From Coemansia sp. RSA 922 (taxonomy: Eukaryota; Kickxellomycota; Kickxellomycetes; Kickxellales; Kickxellaceae): a stretch of 18,510 bases of DNA. The notes under the pieces were generated by a model, which had not been told where the DNA came from, searched no databases, and saw only the letters and a list, made by a program, of their open reading frames with translations. The position numbers and the translations under genes were made by a program. The stretch lies in NCBI GenBank assembly GCA_027577415.1, contig JANBQS010000417.1, positions 1 to 18,510 on the forward strand, given 5' to 3'. Shown one piece after another: positions 7,215 to 15,664 of the stretch (positions are counted from its first letter, which is position 1; every line of letters starts with the position of its first letter).

Positions 7215-10200
7215 CTACTCGCGTTTGCGTGTCCTTGACGTCGGCTTTGACGCGACATTGTCAGTCAAGCGCACCGATCTCTCGTAGTTAGCGGCGCTCC
7301 TTTTGCTGGAGGTGGCGAGTTCGTCAATTGCTGCTGCCTTTGGCTGCTTAGTGCGTGACCGGGCCTTGGGACCGGGAGTACTCTGAGCCATCTCGAGATC
7401 GCTGGCGGCTGGCTTGGATCGAGTAGGGGCAACAGCTGCGTTAGCAGCATCTACCTCCTCAATGTCATGGTGGCCTTCACTAGCCTGGCCGTCAGCTGGA
7501 AGTCCCGAGCGATGCCGTAGGTTGTACCGCTGAATGCTTGCTTCGGCATCACCTCTAGCTTTGCGCGAGGGCTTCGGTCTTGCTGGACTTGTTTGGCGGA
7601 TATCCTTGGCTGTGGTAGACTCGCTGGTCTTGGCAATCGACTTTAGCTTGGCCATCTCAAACGGCGAGCGGCTCACACCGGCAGGCATGGGAAAGCCTCC
7701 AGGGACACGCTTTGCAATTTGCGGCGTCTCAGTAACGACAGGCACAGCAAAAACACTGCGGCCAGGAGTCTGACCAGCATTAGTTAGATGGCCGGGCCTC
7801 AGGGGCGTCTCCTCCTGCTGGCCTTGAGCATGCTCATGGCGAGGCGTGGATGGAGGACCTGAGAATGGCATGCGGATCGGCGTCAAGTTCACAGGCCTGG
7901 GCGTCTTGGTAAGTGGCACAAGTGGTGCGCTTCCGAGCCCAGCACCTGGACTACTGGTGACCACACTTGCGGAGGTATCGCCTGACAGGCTACGATCGGG
8001 AGTCATAGCCACAGGAGTTGCTGGCTCTGCTGTAAACTGCTCGCCAGTCGGTAGTTCCTTTTGTATCGACTGCACAGACACCGACGCGATGCGAGTATCG
8101 CCCATTCTAATGGGAGCCGCAGGCTGACTGGCCACTGCCGATGCCGATGCTACAGCCATCTGCTTTACCAGCACTCGTAGCAACGGATGTGACGAGCTTT
8201 GCAGGGCTCCATGCATGCCCACTACAGGCTTGAGCAACCGGGCTGACTTTGACGCGCTTAATGGTGCGGAAAGCTGAGCAGCCATAGAAACCCCTGGTGG
8301 TGCAGCTCTCGTGCGAGCCACAACTTCGTCGTCAGCGTGGTCGAATGGGGGAGCATTATCGACATCCATTGTGCGCGATCTTCCAAGGTCGTGAATGACA
8401 GACTCTCCGTCTGCTTCATCTGCTGTGTGATTCGACGATAAGCGGCAGTCCCCGCGTGCATCGCCACTCGACTCTAGTTCTTGCACGAGCCACCTCTGAG
8501 CAGCGGGTAGCAACATGGTGAGGTTCTGCACCATTGCCGACCGCTCGTCGCGCTTGCGCTTCTGCGCTTCGCTGAGATGTAGCCCCTCCTCGGTGCGGGC
8601 TATCGACTTGAACAGAACAATTGCCTCTGCGTAGCGTCCGCGGTTAACGTAGTGCAGCGCCAAAAAGTCCTGTGCGTAAGCTGGCACGTCCGGGCCCAGA
8701 CAGTGCTCCTCAAGCGCTGCCTCTTCAATCCCATCAAGAGGGAGCGAGGCTAGTTGGTCAGCCACGCTGCGGCGTGAGTGAGCCGACAGCGCAAACGCGT
8801 ACATCTGCGCAAGCAGCGCCCGACGTAGTTCGGGCGTGGTAGAGGCACTCTGTCTCTGGAAGGTAAACGCACGGGCAAAGCTGCAATTGAGAAGTGCTTC
8901 CATTACAATGGGCGCCTCAGACGGCTGCTCATCCAGTCTGGGCTGCATCAAAGCCGTAGCGCTGTTTAGCAGCTGGGCCGCTTCGTGGTAGGCGCCGGCT
9001 GCCACCGCAGTACGCAGGATCTTTGGTGCCCAGTCGGCAATCACCGAAGGGTCGGCAAAGTACGAGATACTAGTTGCTGTCTGGCCATGATCCATCAGCC
9101 AATATCCCCGCATTAGATACTCAAAGTGCCGAGGCACAAGCCGATCGCGCGCGTACTTTTCAGCCTCGACGCTGGCCGCTGCCAGGTCTGCACTGCACTC
9201 GCTATACAGGCCATGTGCTGACACCAGAGCGCCAGCAGACTGGTCGAGGATCAAGTAGTAAGCCAAGCAATGCCGCTTGAGATCATCTAGATCACTGGAT
9301 CCAACGCGCTCAATCAGCGCCTGCAGCGCAGCAGGCGTCCGTGGTGGATATGCACTGCTGGGCTTTGTGCCAGAGATGCCCGCCATGCGCAATAGTAGAT
9401 CGATAAACAGCTCACCATCCATCCGGCGACGTTGCTCGACAAGCGCCGTGCGGACGGGAGTCGAGTAGGCAAAGTCGCTGGAGGCTCCAGTATACGCGCC
9501 GATATCCAGAGGCATACCAATGCCGTGGTGGCAGCTGAGATCGGCTCCTCTCGTAAGACCTGCCAAAACGTCGCCAACCAGCACGTTCTTGTCGGTTACT
9601 ACTTCGATTAGAGTCGACTTGCTAGAAAGGTGCATCCCAAACGCAACTCCGGGTACCATCGCGCACTGGCTCGTAATTTGGCTTGGCTGCGATGCTCCCT
9701 TTTCAAGAGCCCAAGTGTTTAGGAAGCCAAACACAACGCCGCTTGGCCTGCATGAACTCGGGCTTGCACTTGCCAGAGCAACGATAACTACAGCCGGAGG
9801 GGTACGAGGCGGGCGGGCATCATGTCGCATGTCGCAAATGGCCAAACTAGCGATCTTTGCGCCAGTCAGCAAAGCGGGCGTTCTCTCAGCCGGGTCGTCG
9901 CCATTGTCGGGCAGTGAGCCCTCAAGGTACACCAACCCTTTAAAGGAGGTTGCCATGGGCTGATCCGGCCGCATGTTACGTTTAATAGTAACTTCGTGAG
10001 TGGCAACGGCCGCGGAGGCGCCCCGATGAGCCGATGCGTTGTAGCCTACGCTAAGAAGGCAAGTGTCTTCGCTCAGTGCCACTGCCGCTACACGGGCAGC
10101 CCCTCCCAGCTTGGGCTCCTCTGGTATAGTCCCCACTGAGAGGACCTGGTGCACGCCATACGGGTTGTACTCGAGTACGAATACCTGTCCTGAAGCTGCG

Positions 10201-10826
10201 CATAGGAAGGCAATGGCCCGACCGCTGCCCCCGGGCATCACAAGGACGTGTGAGCTTACGATGTCACTCTTGTGCGCGTGCGTCCTATGCTTCGCTAAGG
10301 ATGTGAGTTGCGCGCTGTCCGTGCCAATTGTCAGGTTGCCAAAAAGTGATTTTCCGCCAGGCAAGCCAAAGCAGGCAATAGAGAACTCCCACTCCGTGCT
10401 ACTCCCGCCTCCAACACATATCGGCGCAGACACGCTAAAAGAGCAGACATTGTGGGGCACCTCGGCTGATACCGTGTACAGCGCCAGCGTGTAGGGGTTG
10501 AACGCATACAGCCTCCCAGTCTGCGAGAGCATATCGCGTACGTAGATCATCAAGAACGTCGTAGCGTTTAGAGTAACAGGGTTGACCAGCAACATGGCTA
10601 GGTCCTCGGCAGCATCGCCGGGCAGCTGTGCTGTGTTGAGTGTAGCCAGGGCTTCTGGAATCTCGAGAGCCGGCGCGGCAAGGGCTCGAACCTCCAACAC
10701 ATGTGGCGTAAAGCGATATAAAAGAGCCGCCGAATCGGAATTTACGGATAGCCAAGGTCCAGTGACAACCCCACCAGCGACTGCCTCCTCCCCAGGCATC
10801 GGCGCAAGGCTAGCAATCACTTCCAT
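7215..10826 (-). CDS. ELYS: Long ELYS-type nucleoporin (nuclear pore assembly)
   Basis: A 1203-residue protein. ELYS is the nucleoporin that seeds pore assembly on chromatin and binds the Nup107-160 (Y) complex. The central region (about 470-760) matches the alpha-helical ELYS domain: FIDLLLRMAG, then HCLAYYLILD, then YLMRGYWLMDHGQTATSISY, FADPSVIADWAPKIL, and further helical repeats. The first ~460 residues are beta-rich with repeated hydrophobic strands and fit the N-terminal propeller of animal ELYS. The last ~410 residues are disordered and basic, with about ten Ser/Thr-Pro sites, a YNLRHR motif near residue 1100 and a KRE terminus. Start ATG 10826 is the first ATG in frame; the frame is open upstream to 10961 without one. 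The domain call is strong. The propeller call is by composition and position only. Confidence 0.8.
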   Translation of the reverse strand: MEVIASLAPMPGEEAVAGGVVTGPWLSVNSDSAALLYRFTPHVLEVRALAAPALEIPEALATLNTAQLPGDAAEDLAMLLVNPVTLNATTFLMIYVRDMLSQTGRLYAFNPYTLALYTVSAEVPHNVCSFSVSAPICVGGGSSTEWEFSIACFGLPGGKSLFGNLTIGTDSAQLTSLAKHRTHAHKSDIVSSHVLVMPGGSGRAIAFLCAASGQVFVLEYNPYGVHQVLSVGTIPEEPKLGGAARVAAVALSEDTCLLSVGYNASAHRGASAAVATHEVTIKRNMRPDQPMATSFKGLVYLEGSLPDNGDDPAERTPALLTGAKIASLAICDMRHDARPPRTPPAVVIVALASASPSSCRPSGVVFGFLNTWALEKGASQPSQITSQCAMVPGVAFGMHLSSKSTLIEVVTDKNVLVGDVLAGLTRGADLSCHHGIGMPLDIGAYTGASSDFAYSTPVRTALVEQRRRMDGELFIDLLLRMAGISGTKPSSAYPPRTPAALQALIERVGSSDLDDLKRHCLAYYLILDQSAGALVSAHGLYSECSADLAAASVEAEKYARDRLVPRHFEYLMRGYWLMDHGQTATSISYFADPSVIADWAPKILRTAVAAGAYHEAAQLLNSATALMQPRLDEQPSEAPIVMEALLNCSFARAFTFQRQSASTTPELRRALLAQMYAFALSAHSRRSVADQLASLPLDGIEEAALEEHCLGPDVPAYAQDFLALHYVNRGRYAEAIVLFKSIARTEEGLHLSEAQKRKRDERSAMVQNLTMLLPAAQRWLVQELESSGDARGDCRLSSNHTADEADGESVIHDLGRSRTMDVDNAPPFDHADDEVVARTRAAPPGVSMAAQLSAPLSASKSARLLKPVVGMHGALQSSSHPLLRVLVKQMAVASASAVASQPAAPIRMGDTRIASVSVQSIQKELPTGEQFTAEPATPVAMTPDRSLSGDTSASVVTSSPGAGLGSAPLVPLTKTPRPVNLTPIRMPFSGPPSTPRHEHAQGQQEETPLRPGHLTNAGQTPGRSVFAVPVVTETPQIAKRVPGGFPMPAGVSRSPFEMAKLKSIAKTSESTTAKDIRQTSPARPKPSRKARGDAEASIQRYNLRHRSGLPADGQASEGHHDIEEVDAANAAVAPTRSKPAASDLEMAQSTPGPKARSRTKQPKAAAIDELATSSKRSAANYERSVRLTDNVASKPTSRTRKRE

Positions 10827-11001
10827 TTCCAGAGCACAGGTATATAGAACGCGATGTGAGGCGAACAGAGTAAATGTAGACACAGAGAGTATGCAATCAA
10901 GTGAGAAATTAGCTGAAGGAAAAGAAAAGAAAGGCGTTTTGTTGACGACATTTATCCACAAACGCGCCTAATTATATTGATCAAGGTCGAAAATCACCGT
11001 A

Positions 11002-11862
11002 TTAGCGCTTTGCAAAGGATATGGACACTGGAGCCAGGTCTTCGCGCAGTACCAGCTGAGATCCAAGAGCAGCTTTGGCTGCGCCAGCTTGCATTTCGGC
11101 TTCAAACTCAACAAAGGCGACATCGGGCTTGACTGACACCCAGCGAACCTCGATGAAGCCTGGGCGGCCAGCAAAGGCTCGCTCGATCTCTGAGACAGCC
11201 ACATCGGCAGGCAGGCCCTGCAAGAAGAGGATCTTGTTTGGGAGCTCGGGGTGTGGAATGGCGGCCAGTGCGGCCGAGACCTGCGCAGCTCGGTCCTTGT
11301 TCTCTTGCTCACGCCGGTCCCTGGCTTCGATGCGGCGCAGCTTGTAGCTCTCGACATCTTCGCCTTGCTGAGCGATCGTGGCATCAGAGGCCGTGCGCGA
11401 GAACTCGACAAACAAGGGCTTCCCAAACAACATGAACCCCTGTACCTCGCCGTGAGCCCTTACTGCGTCCTCCTGCTCGCCAAAGACAATAAACGCCTGC
11501 CCGCGCATGCGAATGCTGTGTCGCACGCGGACGTCGAGAATGGTGCCGTATGTCTCAAACAGCGCCCGCAGCGTGCTGGCCATTACTTTCGGGTTTGCCT
11601 TTTCGCTCAAGTTGCGCAAGTACAGTGTCTTGGATGGCGTCGTGCACGGAGGTCGGTTCGGGTGGCGGATCCTAGGAATGTTGGCTGGCGGGTGCGGCGG
11701 CGCATAGGGCATTCCCCGCAAGTGAGGCGGGTGCATCCCCATTGGCATAAAAGGCAGAGGCGGTGGTGGTGGTGGTAGTGAGCCAGGGTGGCGGAATGGC
11801 ACTGACGAGCGCCCGTCGGCACCAGCGCTGTAGGGTGCCTCTCTCGGACGATATGAAGACAT
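11002..11862 (-). CDS. U1A/U2B'' family snRNP protein (two RRMs)
   Basis: A 286-residue protein that binds U1 and/or U2 snRNA hairpins in the spliceosome. RRM1 (about 79-157) has RNP2 LYLRNL and RNP1 RGQAFIVF, preceded by the family-specific RVRHSIRMRGQAF. RRM2 (about 210-285) has ILFLQGLP, DVAFVEFEAEMQAGAAKAAL and the near-invariant end ISFAKR. The RRMs are joined by a charged helical linker (170-193) rather than the Pro-rich linker of human U1A. A Pro-rich block (about 26-73, including six prolines in a row) sits at the N-terminus instead. I chose ATG 11862 as the first ATG in frame. Sequence alone does not decide between U1A, U2B'' and a single dual-purpose protein like Drosophila SNF. The gene sits head-to-tail between MET10 and ELYS. 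Confidence 0.92.
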   Translation of the reverse strand: MSSYRPREAPYSAGADGRSSVPFRHPGSLPPPPPPLPFMPMGMHPPHLRGMPYAPPHPPANIPRIRHPNRPPCTTPSKTLYLRNLSEKANPKVMASTLRALFETYGTILDVRVRHSIRMRGQAFIVFGEQEDAVRAHGEVQGFMLFGKPLFVEFSRTASDATIAQQGEDVESYKLRRIEARDRREQENKDRAAQVSAALAAIPHPELPNKILFLQGLPADVAVSEIERAFAGRPGFIEVRWVSVKPDVAFVEFEAEMQAGAAKAALGSQLVLREDLAPVSISFAKR

Positions 11863-11979
11863 TGTGATATATAAAAAAGGGGATAAAGATAATTTAGCGT
11901 CCCTACTACTGTGGGCCACCCAATGATGAACTGGTGTATATTGGCGAAATATTTAATTATTGATATGGGCACAGACCAT

Positions 11980-14900
11980 TTAGTAAACTTCCAAGATGTA
12001 GCGCTCGCTCTCCTTGAGCGTCTCAATGACCTTGTTGGCGTCACTGGGCTTTACGCCGCCAATTGTCGTAAATGCTCCGACCATGGCGTCCTTGACATCG
12101 CCAGTGGGCCAAGTGGGGCCGCACAAGTAGAAGCAGCCGTCCTGGGCAAGCATCTGAGAAGCGAGTAGCTCCGAGTCGTCGCGCATGCGGTGCTGGATGT
12201 AGACCTTTTCCTTTTGGTCGCGCGAAAATGCCAGGCGGAGGTTGGTAAGCAGGCCGTCAGCGTGGTAGGCCTCGAGCTCCTCGCCGTAGAGGTACTCCAT
12301 AGCGCGGTGGCGCGATCCAAAATACAAAGTCATGGGCCCGACATTGGCGCCCTGCATCTTGCGCACAGCTCGCTCCTCGATAAAGGCGCGGAACGGAGCC
12401 ATGCCAGTGCCCAAGCCAGCCATGATAACGGGCTGGCTGTCAATAGGAGGCAACTTCATCACCGACGGTTTGACGCTGACGACAACGCGGTCGCCAATGC
12501 TCAGCGAGTTCAAAAAGCGAGTACATTGGCCAGCTCGCAGCTCGCCCTTGCTGGTCTTCCACTCGACCGAGACCACGCACAGGTGGACACTGCCAGGGTG
12601 CATCTTGGCAGACGAGGCAATCGAGTAATGGCGTGGCTTGACGGGAGCTACCAAGTCGACCAAGTACAAGAAGGAAGGACGGGCCGAGGTAAACTCGAGC
12701 AAAAGGTCGGCGTAGGTTGTCGTATCCGATACGCGCTCCTTGAACTCAGCCGCGCCCTCGGCCGTGGTCAGCCAGCGCAACTTCTCAGCCTCCTTTTCGT
12801 CGGTGGCAAACTCGGCTAGAGCAGCGTAAAACTTTTTGCTTGGGCGGCCAAATAGATCGAGAGCGTGGGTCAGCCATGAGTGCACTGAGCGTGTCTGGCA
12901 CTGGTCATCCTTGACGGCTGTGACCAGCTGGGAGCCATCCAGACCAAGAAGCCTGCAAAAGTGGGCCACTTGGGCTGGGTCGTTGTGGCCATATACGCCC
13001 AGCGCGTCTCCAATTTCGTAAGTCAAATCAGTACCGCGGGTATCAAACTCGATGTGGAAGATGTTGCGGTCGTAAGTCTCTGGCGTCATGCGGTATAGCG
13101 ACGACACCTTGACATCAAATGTCTTTTCGCCAGGCCGAGCTGTCAACTGTGTTGCAAAGGCTTCGGGGAACGCCAGGCGCTGCGCAATGGCGTGCGCACT
13201 GGAAACTGAGGCCGAGGGCGCTGGCGTTGCCAATAACGGAACGCTCGCTTGCTGCTGCTGCCCTAGGTCGTCGGCGCTGCCTGCGGCCTCTTCCTCCGCC
13301 GGCAATTCTTGAAGACCACACGCTTCACGGACGGCGTTAGCAAAGGTGTGCTGGTCTACTCCGTAGACATTCCGGCTCAGTACCTCAATGGGCGCTGCTG
13401 AGCACCCAACCAAGACACTCAACGAAGCGTCGGCGAAAAGTGCATCGGGCGAGTCGTCGCAGTCTCCCAGGGCGTTGAGGATGACCAATCTCTTGGTGGT
13501 TGAAGGTAGGCGGGACATAAATTCGCTGAGGCTCCAAGGGCGAAGGGCGCGCACAGAAAGCACGCCAGTGTCGCTTTCGCTCAAGAGCTTTGGGAGCAAC
13601 GCCTGCGCCCTGCTTGCAACCTCGCCCAGCGACACAAACACAGTCTCGGCAACTGGGCTTCCGTTGTATTCAAAGGAGCAATATGTGCGACCAAAAGCGC
13701 CCTTGAACTGGGAGAATGCCAGCTGGATGGTATCGGCGGGGCTGGCATTGAGCTTGCGTGCAGCGGCGACAACAGCCTCGACATAGGCGATGAGACGGCT
13801 GTGACTGGCCATTCTAACAGACATGGCCTCGCTGGCGGACTGCGCTCCGTTAGTCAAGTGGACCACTGGCACAGAGGCAGCCTGGGACACGGCATGGGCA
13901 ATGAGCGCGACATCGTGCGCCTCCTGTGGGCTTGACGAGACTAGAAATACTGCGTGCGACTGCAGAGCAACAAGCGCGTCCAAGAAATCGGTCTGGGCAG
14001 TGACGATGTTGTCGAGGGACTGGGCTGCAGCGTGGACCACAACGGACTGTTTACGAGCAACAAGCTCGGACAGAACAGGCAGCATGTAAGGCAGTGACGC
14101 GGCAGATGCAATGGCAGACACCCGAGAGCCAGCTGACAGTGCGCCCCAGAGTGCGTGCCCAGCTCCAGCGCGCGTCTCCATGCGCAGCGCAGATGCCCAG
14201 TCCCCGTACGCGTTCTTCTCGGCGCGTCGCGACCAAACGAGCGCTGCCTCGCCCAGCTCTTGCTCGCGCGCCGAGTACACAAAGCAGAGATCGCTTAGCC
14301 CATGCGCCACGTAGCTTGAAGCCACCTGGACGTCGGTGGTCAGCTCGAGCTGTGCTGTGCCGGCGCGAAGCTCGTCCAGCTCGAGCATCGACGCAGGAGC
14401 TGCCTCCTCAGCCACAGACCCTGAGGAAGACAGGGGCGACTCTGGCGTTTGAGTGGCTGTCGCTGCCGTGCTAATATCCGCCAACGACAGCGAGGTACTG
14501 TCGGTGTCTCCACCAGTCGGCATTGCGTCAAGCTTTGCCAGAGCCTCGTCGCGCTGCCTGGCCGCCGCAAGAGCAATGCGACTCAGTCGTACAACATCCG
14601 TGAGCTGCGGCTCGAGGTCGCTGGGAAGCTTGCTGACAATTTCTTGGAGCAGACGGCTGGCCACGCGCGGAGCCACGCCGTTTGTAGTGACGGCTATCTG
14701 CAAGCTAGATGACCCGCGGTAAGTGGGCATGAGTGCAAAGTCGCTAAGCGCTGCACTTCCAGCGACATTGACAGGGACTCCGGCTGCCTGGGCGTCGTAG
14801 GCGACCGTGTGCTGGTCTGCTGGCGCTGCGTCTGCGACAAATGCGACACTGAACGCCGACATGTCCGATGAAGAGTACTTTGCCTGCGAGACCAGCGTCA

Positions 14901-15102
14901 AGCGCCCGCTCTCCACCCACTTGCTAAGTGAAGAGGGTGTGCTGGGTGCATACATGACAACGTCAGCTCCGGCATCAAGCGCAAACACGGCTCGGCTAGT
15001 AGCCAATTGACCACTGCCAAATACCGCTGCCTTTTTGCCGCTCAGGCGAAGCCCGACGATTAGAGACGGCGCGGGCATAGCTTCGACTGCGCCTGTCGTC
15101 AT
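11980..15102 (-). CDS. MET10: Sulfite reductase [NADPH] flavoprotein subunit fused to a Met8-like siroheme-synthase domain
   Basis: A 1040-residue protein. Met10 is the alpha subunit of assimilatory sulfite reductase, passing electrons from NADPH via FAD to the siroheme subunit Met5. Residues ~11-190 form a Met8/CysG-N-like domain: nucleotide loop GSGQLATSR (29-37), VNVAGSAALSDF (111-122) and VTTNGVAPR (138-146). Gly115 occupies the position of the catalytic Asp141 of yeast Met8p. A Ser/Thr-rich linker (~195-240) follows, then a Met10 POR-like region (~250-600) with VRALRPWSLSEF and LPSTTKRLVIL. The FAD/NADPH reductase module (~650-1040) has RHYSIASS (824-831), GLGTGMAPF (896-904), YLCGPTWP (Cys994) and the typical YILEVY terminus. 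There is no FMN domain, as in other fungi. The start is the first ATG; the frame is uninterrupted throughout, so the fusion is not an obvious assembly join. Confidence 0.93.
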   Translation of the reverse strand: MTTGAVEAMPAPSLIVGLRLSGKKAAVFGSGQLATSRAVFALDAGADVVMYAPSTPSSLSKWVESGRLTLVSQAKYSSSDMSAFSVAFVADAAPADQHTVAYDAQAAGVPVNVAGSAALSDFALMPTYRGSSSLQIAVTTNGVAPRVASRLLQEIVSKLPSDLEPQLTDVVRLSRIALAAARQRDEALAKLDAMPTGGDTDSTSLSLADISTAATATQTPESPLSSSGSVAEEAAPASMLELDELRAGTAQLELTTDVQVASSYVAHGLSDLCFVYSAREQELGEAALVWSRRAEKNAYGDWASALRMETRAGAGHALWGALSAGSRVSAIASAASLPYMLPVLSELVARKQSVVVHAAAQSLDNIVTAQTDFLDALVALQSHAVFLVSSSPQEAHDVALIAHAVSQAASVPVVHLTNGAQSASEAMSVRMASHSRLIAYVEAVVAAARKLNASPADTIQLAFSQFKGAFGRTYCSFEYNGSPVAETVFVSLGEVASRAQALLPKLLSESDTGVLSVRALRPWSLSEFMSRLPSTTKRLVILNALGDCDDSPDALFADASLSVLVGCSAAPIEVLSRNVYGVDQHTFANAVREACGLQELPAEEEAAGSADDLGQQQQASVPLLATPAPSASVSSAHAIAQRLAFPEAFATQLTARPGEKTFDVKVSSLYRMTPETYDRNIFHIEFDTRGTDLTYEIGDALGVYGHNDPAQVAHFCRLLGLDGSQLVTAVKDDQCQTRSVHSWLTHALDLFGRPSKKFYAALAEFATDEKEAEKLRWLTTAEGAAEFKERVSDTTTYADLLLEFTSARPSFLYLVDLVAPVKPRHYSIASSAKMHPGSVHLCVVSVEWKTSKGELRAGQCTRFLNSLSIGDRVVVSVKPSVMKLPPIDSQPVIMAGLGTGMAPFRAFIEERAVRKMQGANVGPMTLYFGSRHRAMEYLYGEELEAYHADGLLTNLRLAFSRDQKEKVYIQHRMRDDSELLASQMLAQDGCFYLCGPTWPTGDVKDAMVGAFTTIGGVKPSDANKVIETLKESERYILEVY

Positions 15103-15664
15103 ATTACAATATTGATACCTAAAGGCCGGCTAAAATATAAATATGCGTACACAAAAAGGTGCTGACCGCTAGAGACAGTTGGCAAGAAATGATAAAAAAA
15201 TATTGTAGAGTGGTAGGACATTTTCGCCATCGCCGAAGCACGCTGCTTTTATACCCGTCCATTTGTGAGCGCCGATTTGAATAGAGTGTGCTTGGTAATA
15301 TACACCGTTGTCGACATCTTGCGTGCACTCACCTCTAAAACCTGTGACTACTACATGCACAGGTGGAATTGGCTTGGTAGCAGATTGTAGATCCGCACTG
15401 TATTAATTTGTCCAATGGGCGCATCGGCGGGTGGTGCAATTTCTGGCCTTATGAGCACATCTGCCCGCCACCATGTTGCTGAGTTCCATGCGGGCTAGAT
15501 ATGAAGGGTTGCTTGATCAAAGCGATCGTTCTTATCAGCAAATGAAGCCGAGTCGACTGAACTGAAGTGTGTTCAGATCAATGCCGTCCTCAACCCCCTG
15601 ACACAGCTTGTCTTTCCTTTGGCTACATTTAGATATTCTGTACCACTACACACACTCACACACC
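15103..15664. promoter_or_regulatory. Divergent MET10/PHO13 intergenic region (562 bp)
   Basis: This is the largest non-coding stretch in the window and must contain promoters for both flanking genes. An AT-rich TATA-like run (15131-15144) lies about 30-40 bp before the MET10 ATG. A CCAAT box lies at 15412-15416. The 60 bp before PHO13 are pyrimidine-rich and then CA-rich. I saw no CACGTG site, which would be expected if MET10 were under Cbf1/Met4-type sulfur control. The short open frames on the minus strand are not convincing genes. No RNA gene was recognised. Confidence 0.5.

Noticed and set aside
10827..10961. N-terminal extension of ELYS in the same open frame
   Set aside because: There is no ATG in frame before 10826; the extension would need a TTG start.
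12190..12819. 209-codon plus-strand frame opposite the MET10 reductase module
   Set aside because: It is a shadow of the conserved FAD/NADPH domain, with His/Arg/Leu-rich sequence typical of antisense frames.
15169..15360. Minus-strand open frame in the MET10/PHO13 gap, including a VHVVVTGFRG stretch recalling the start of pyroglutamyl-peptidase I and a GGTGAGT splice-donor-like site
   Set aside because: It has no ATG in frame, has a TAA upstream in the same frame, and there is not enough room before MET10 for the rest of such an enzyme. The downstream residues do not match the family. Open frames of this size are expected by chance.
15351..15494. Adjacent 47-codon minus-strand frame that reads plausibly as protein (Trp- and Pro-rich)
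   Set aside because: It is bounded by TAG on both sides, has no start codon before its last residue, and matches no family I recognise. Chance is the simpler explanation.
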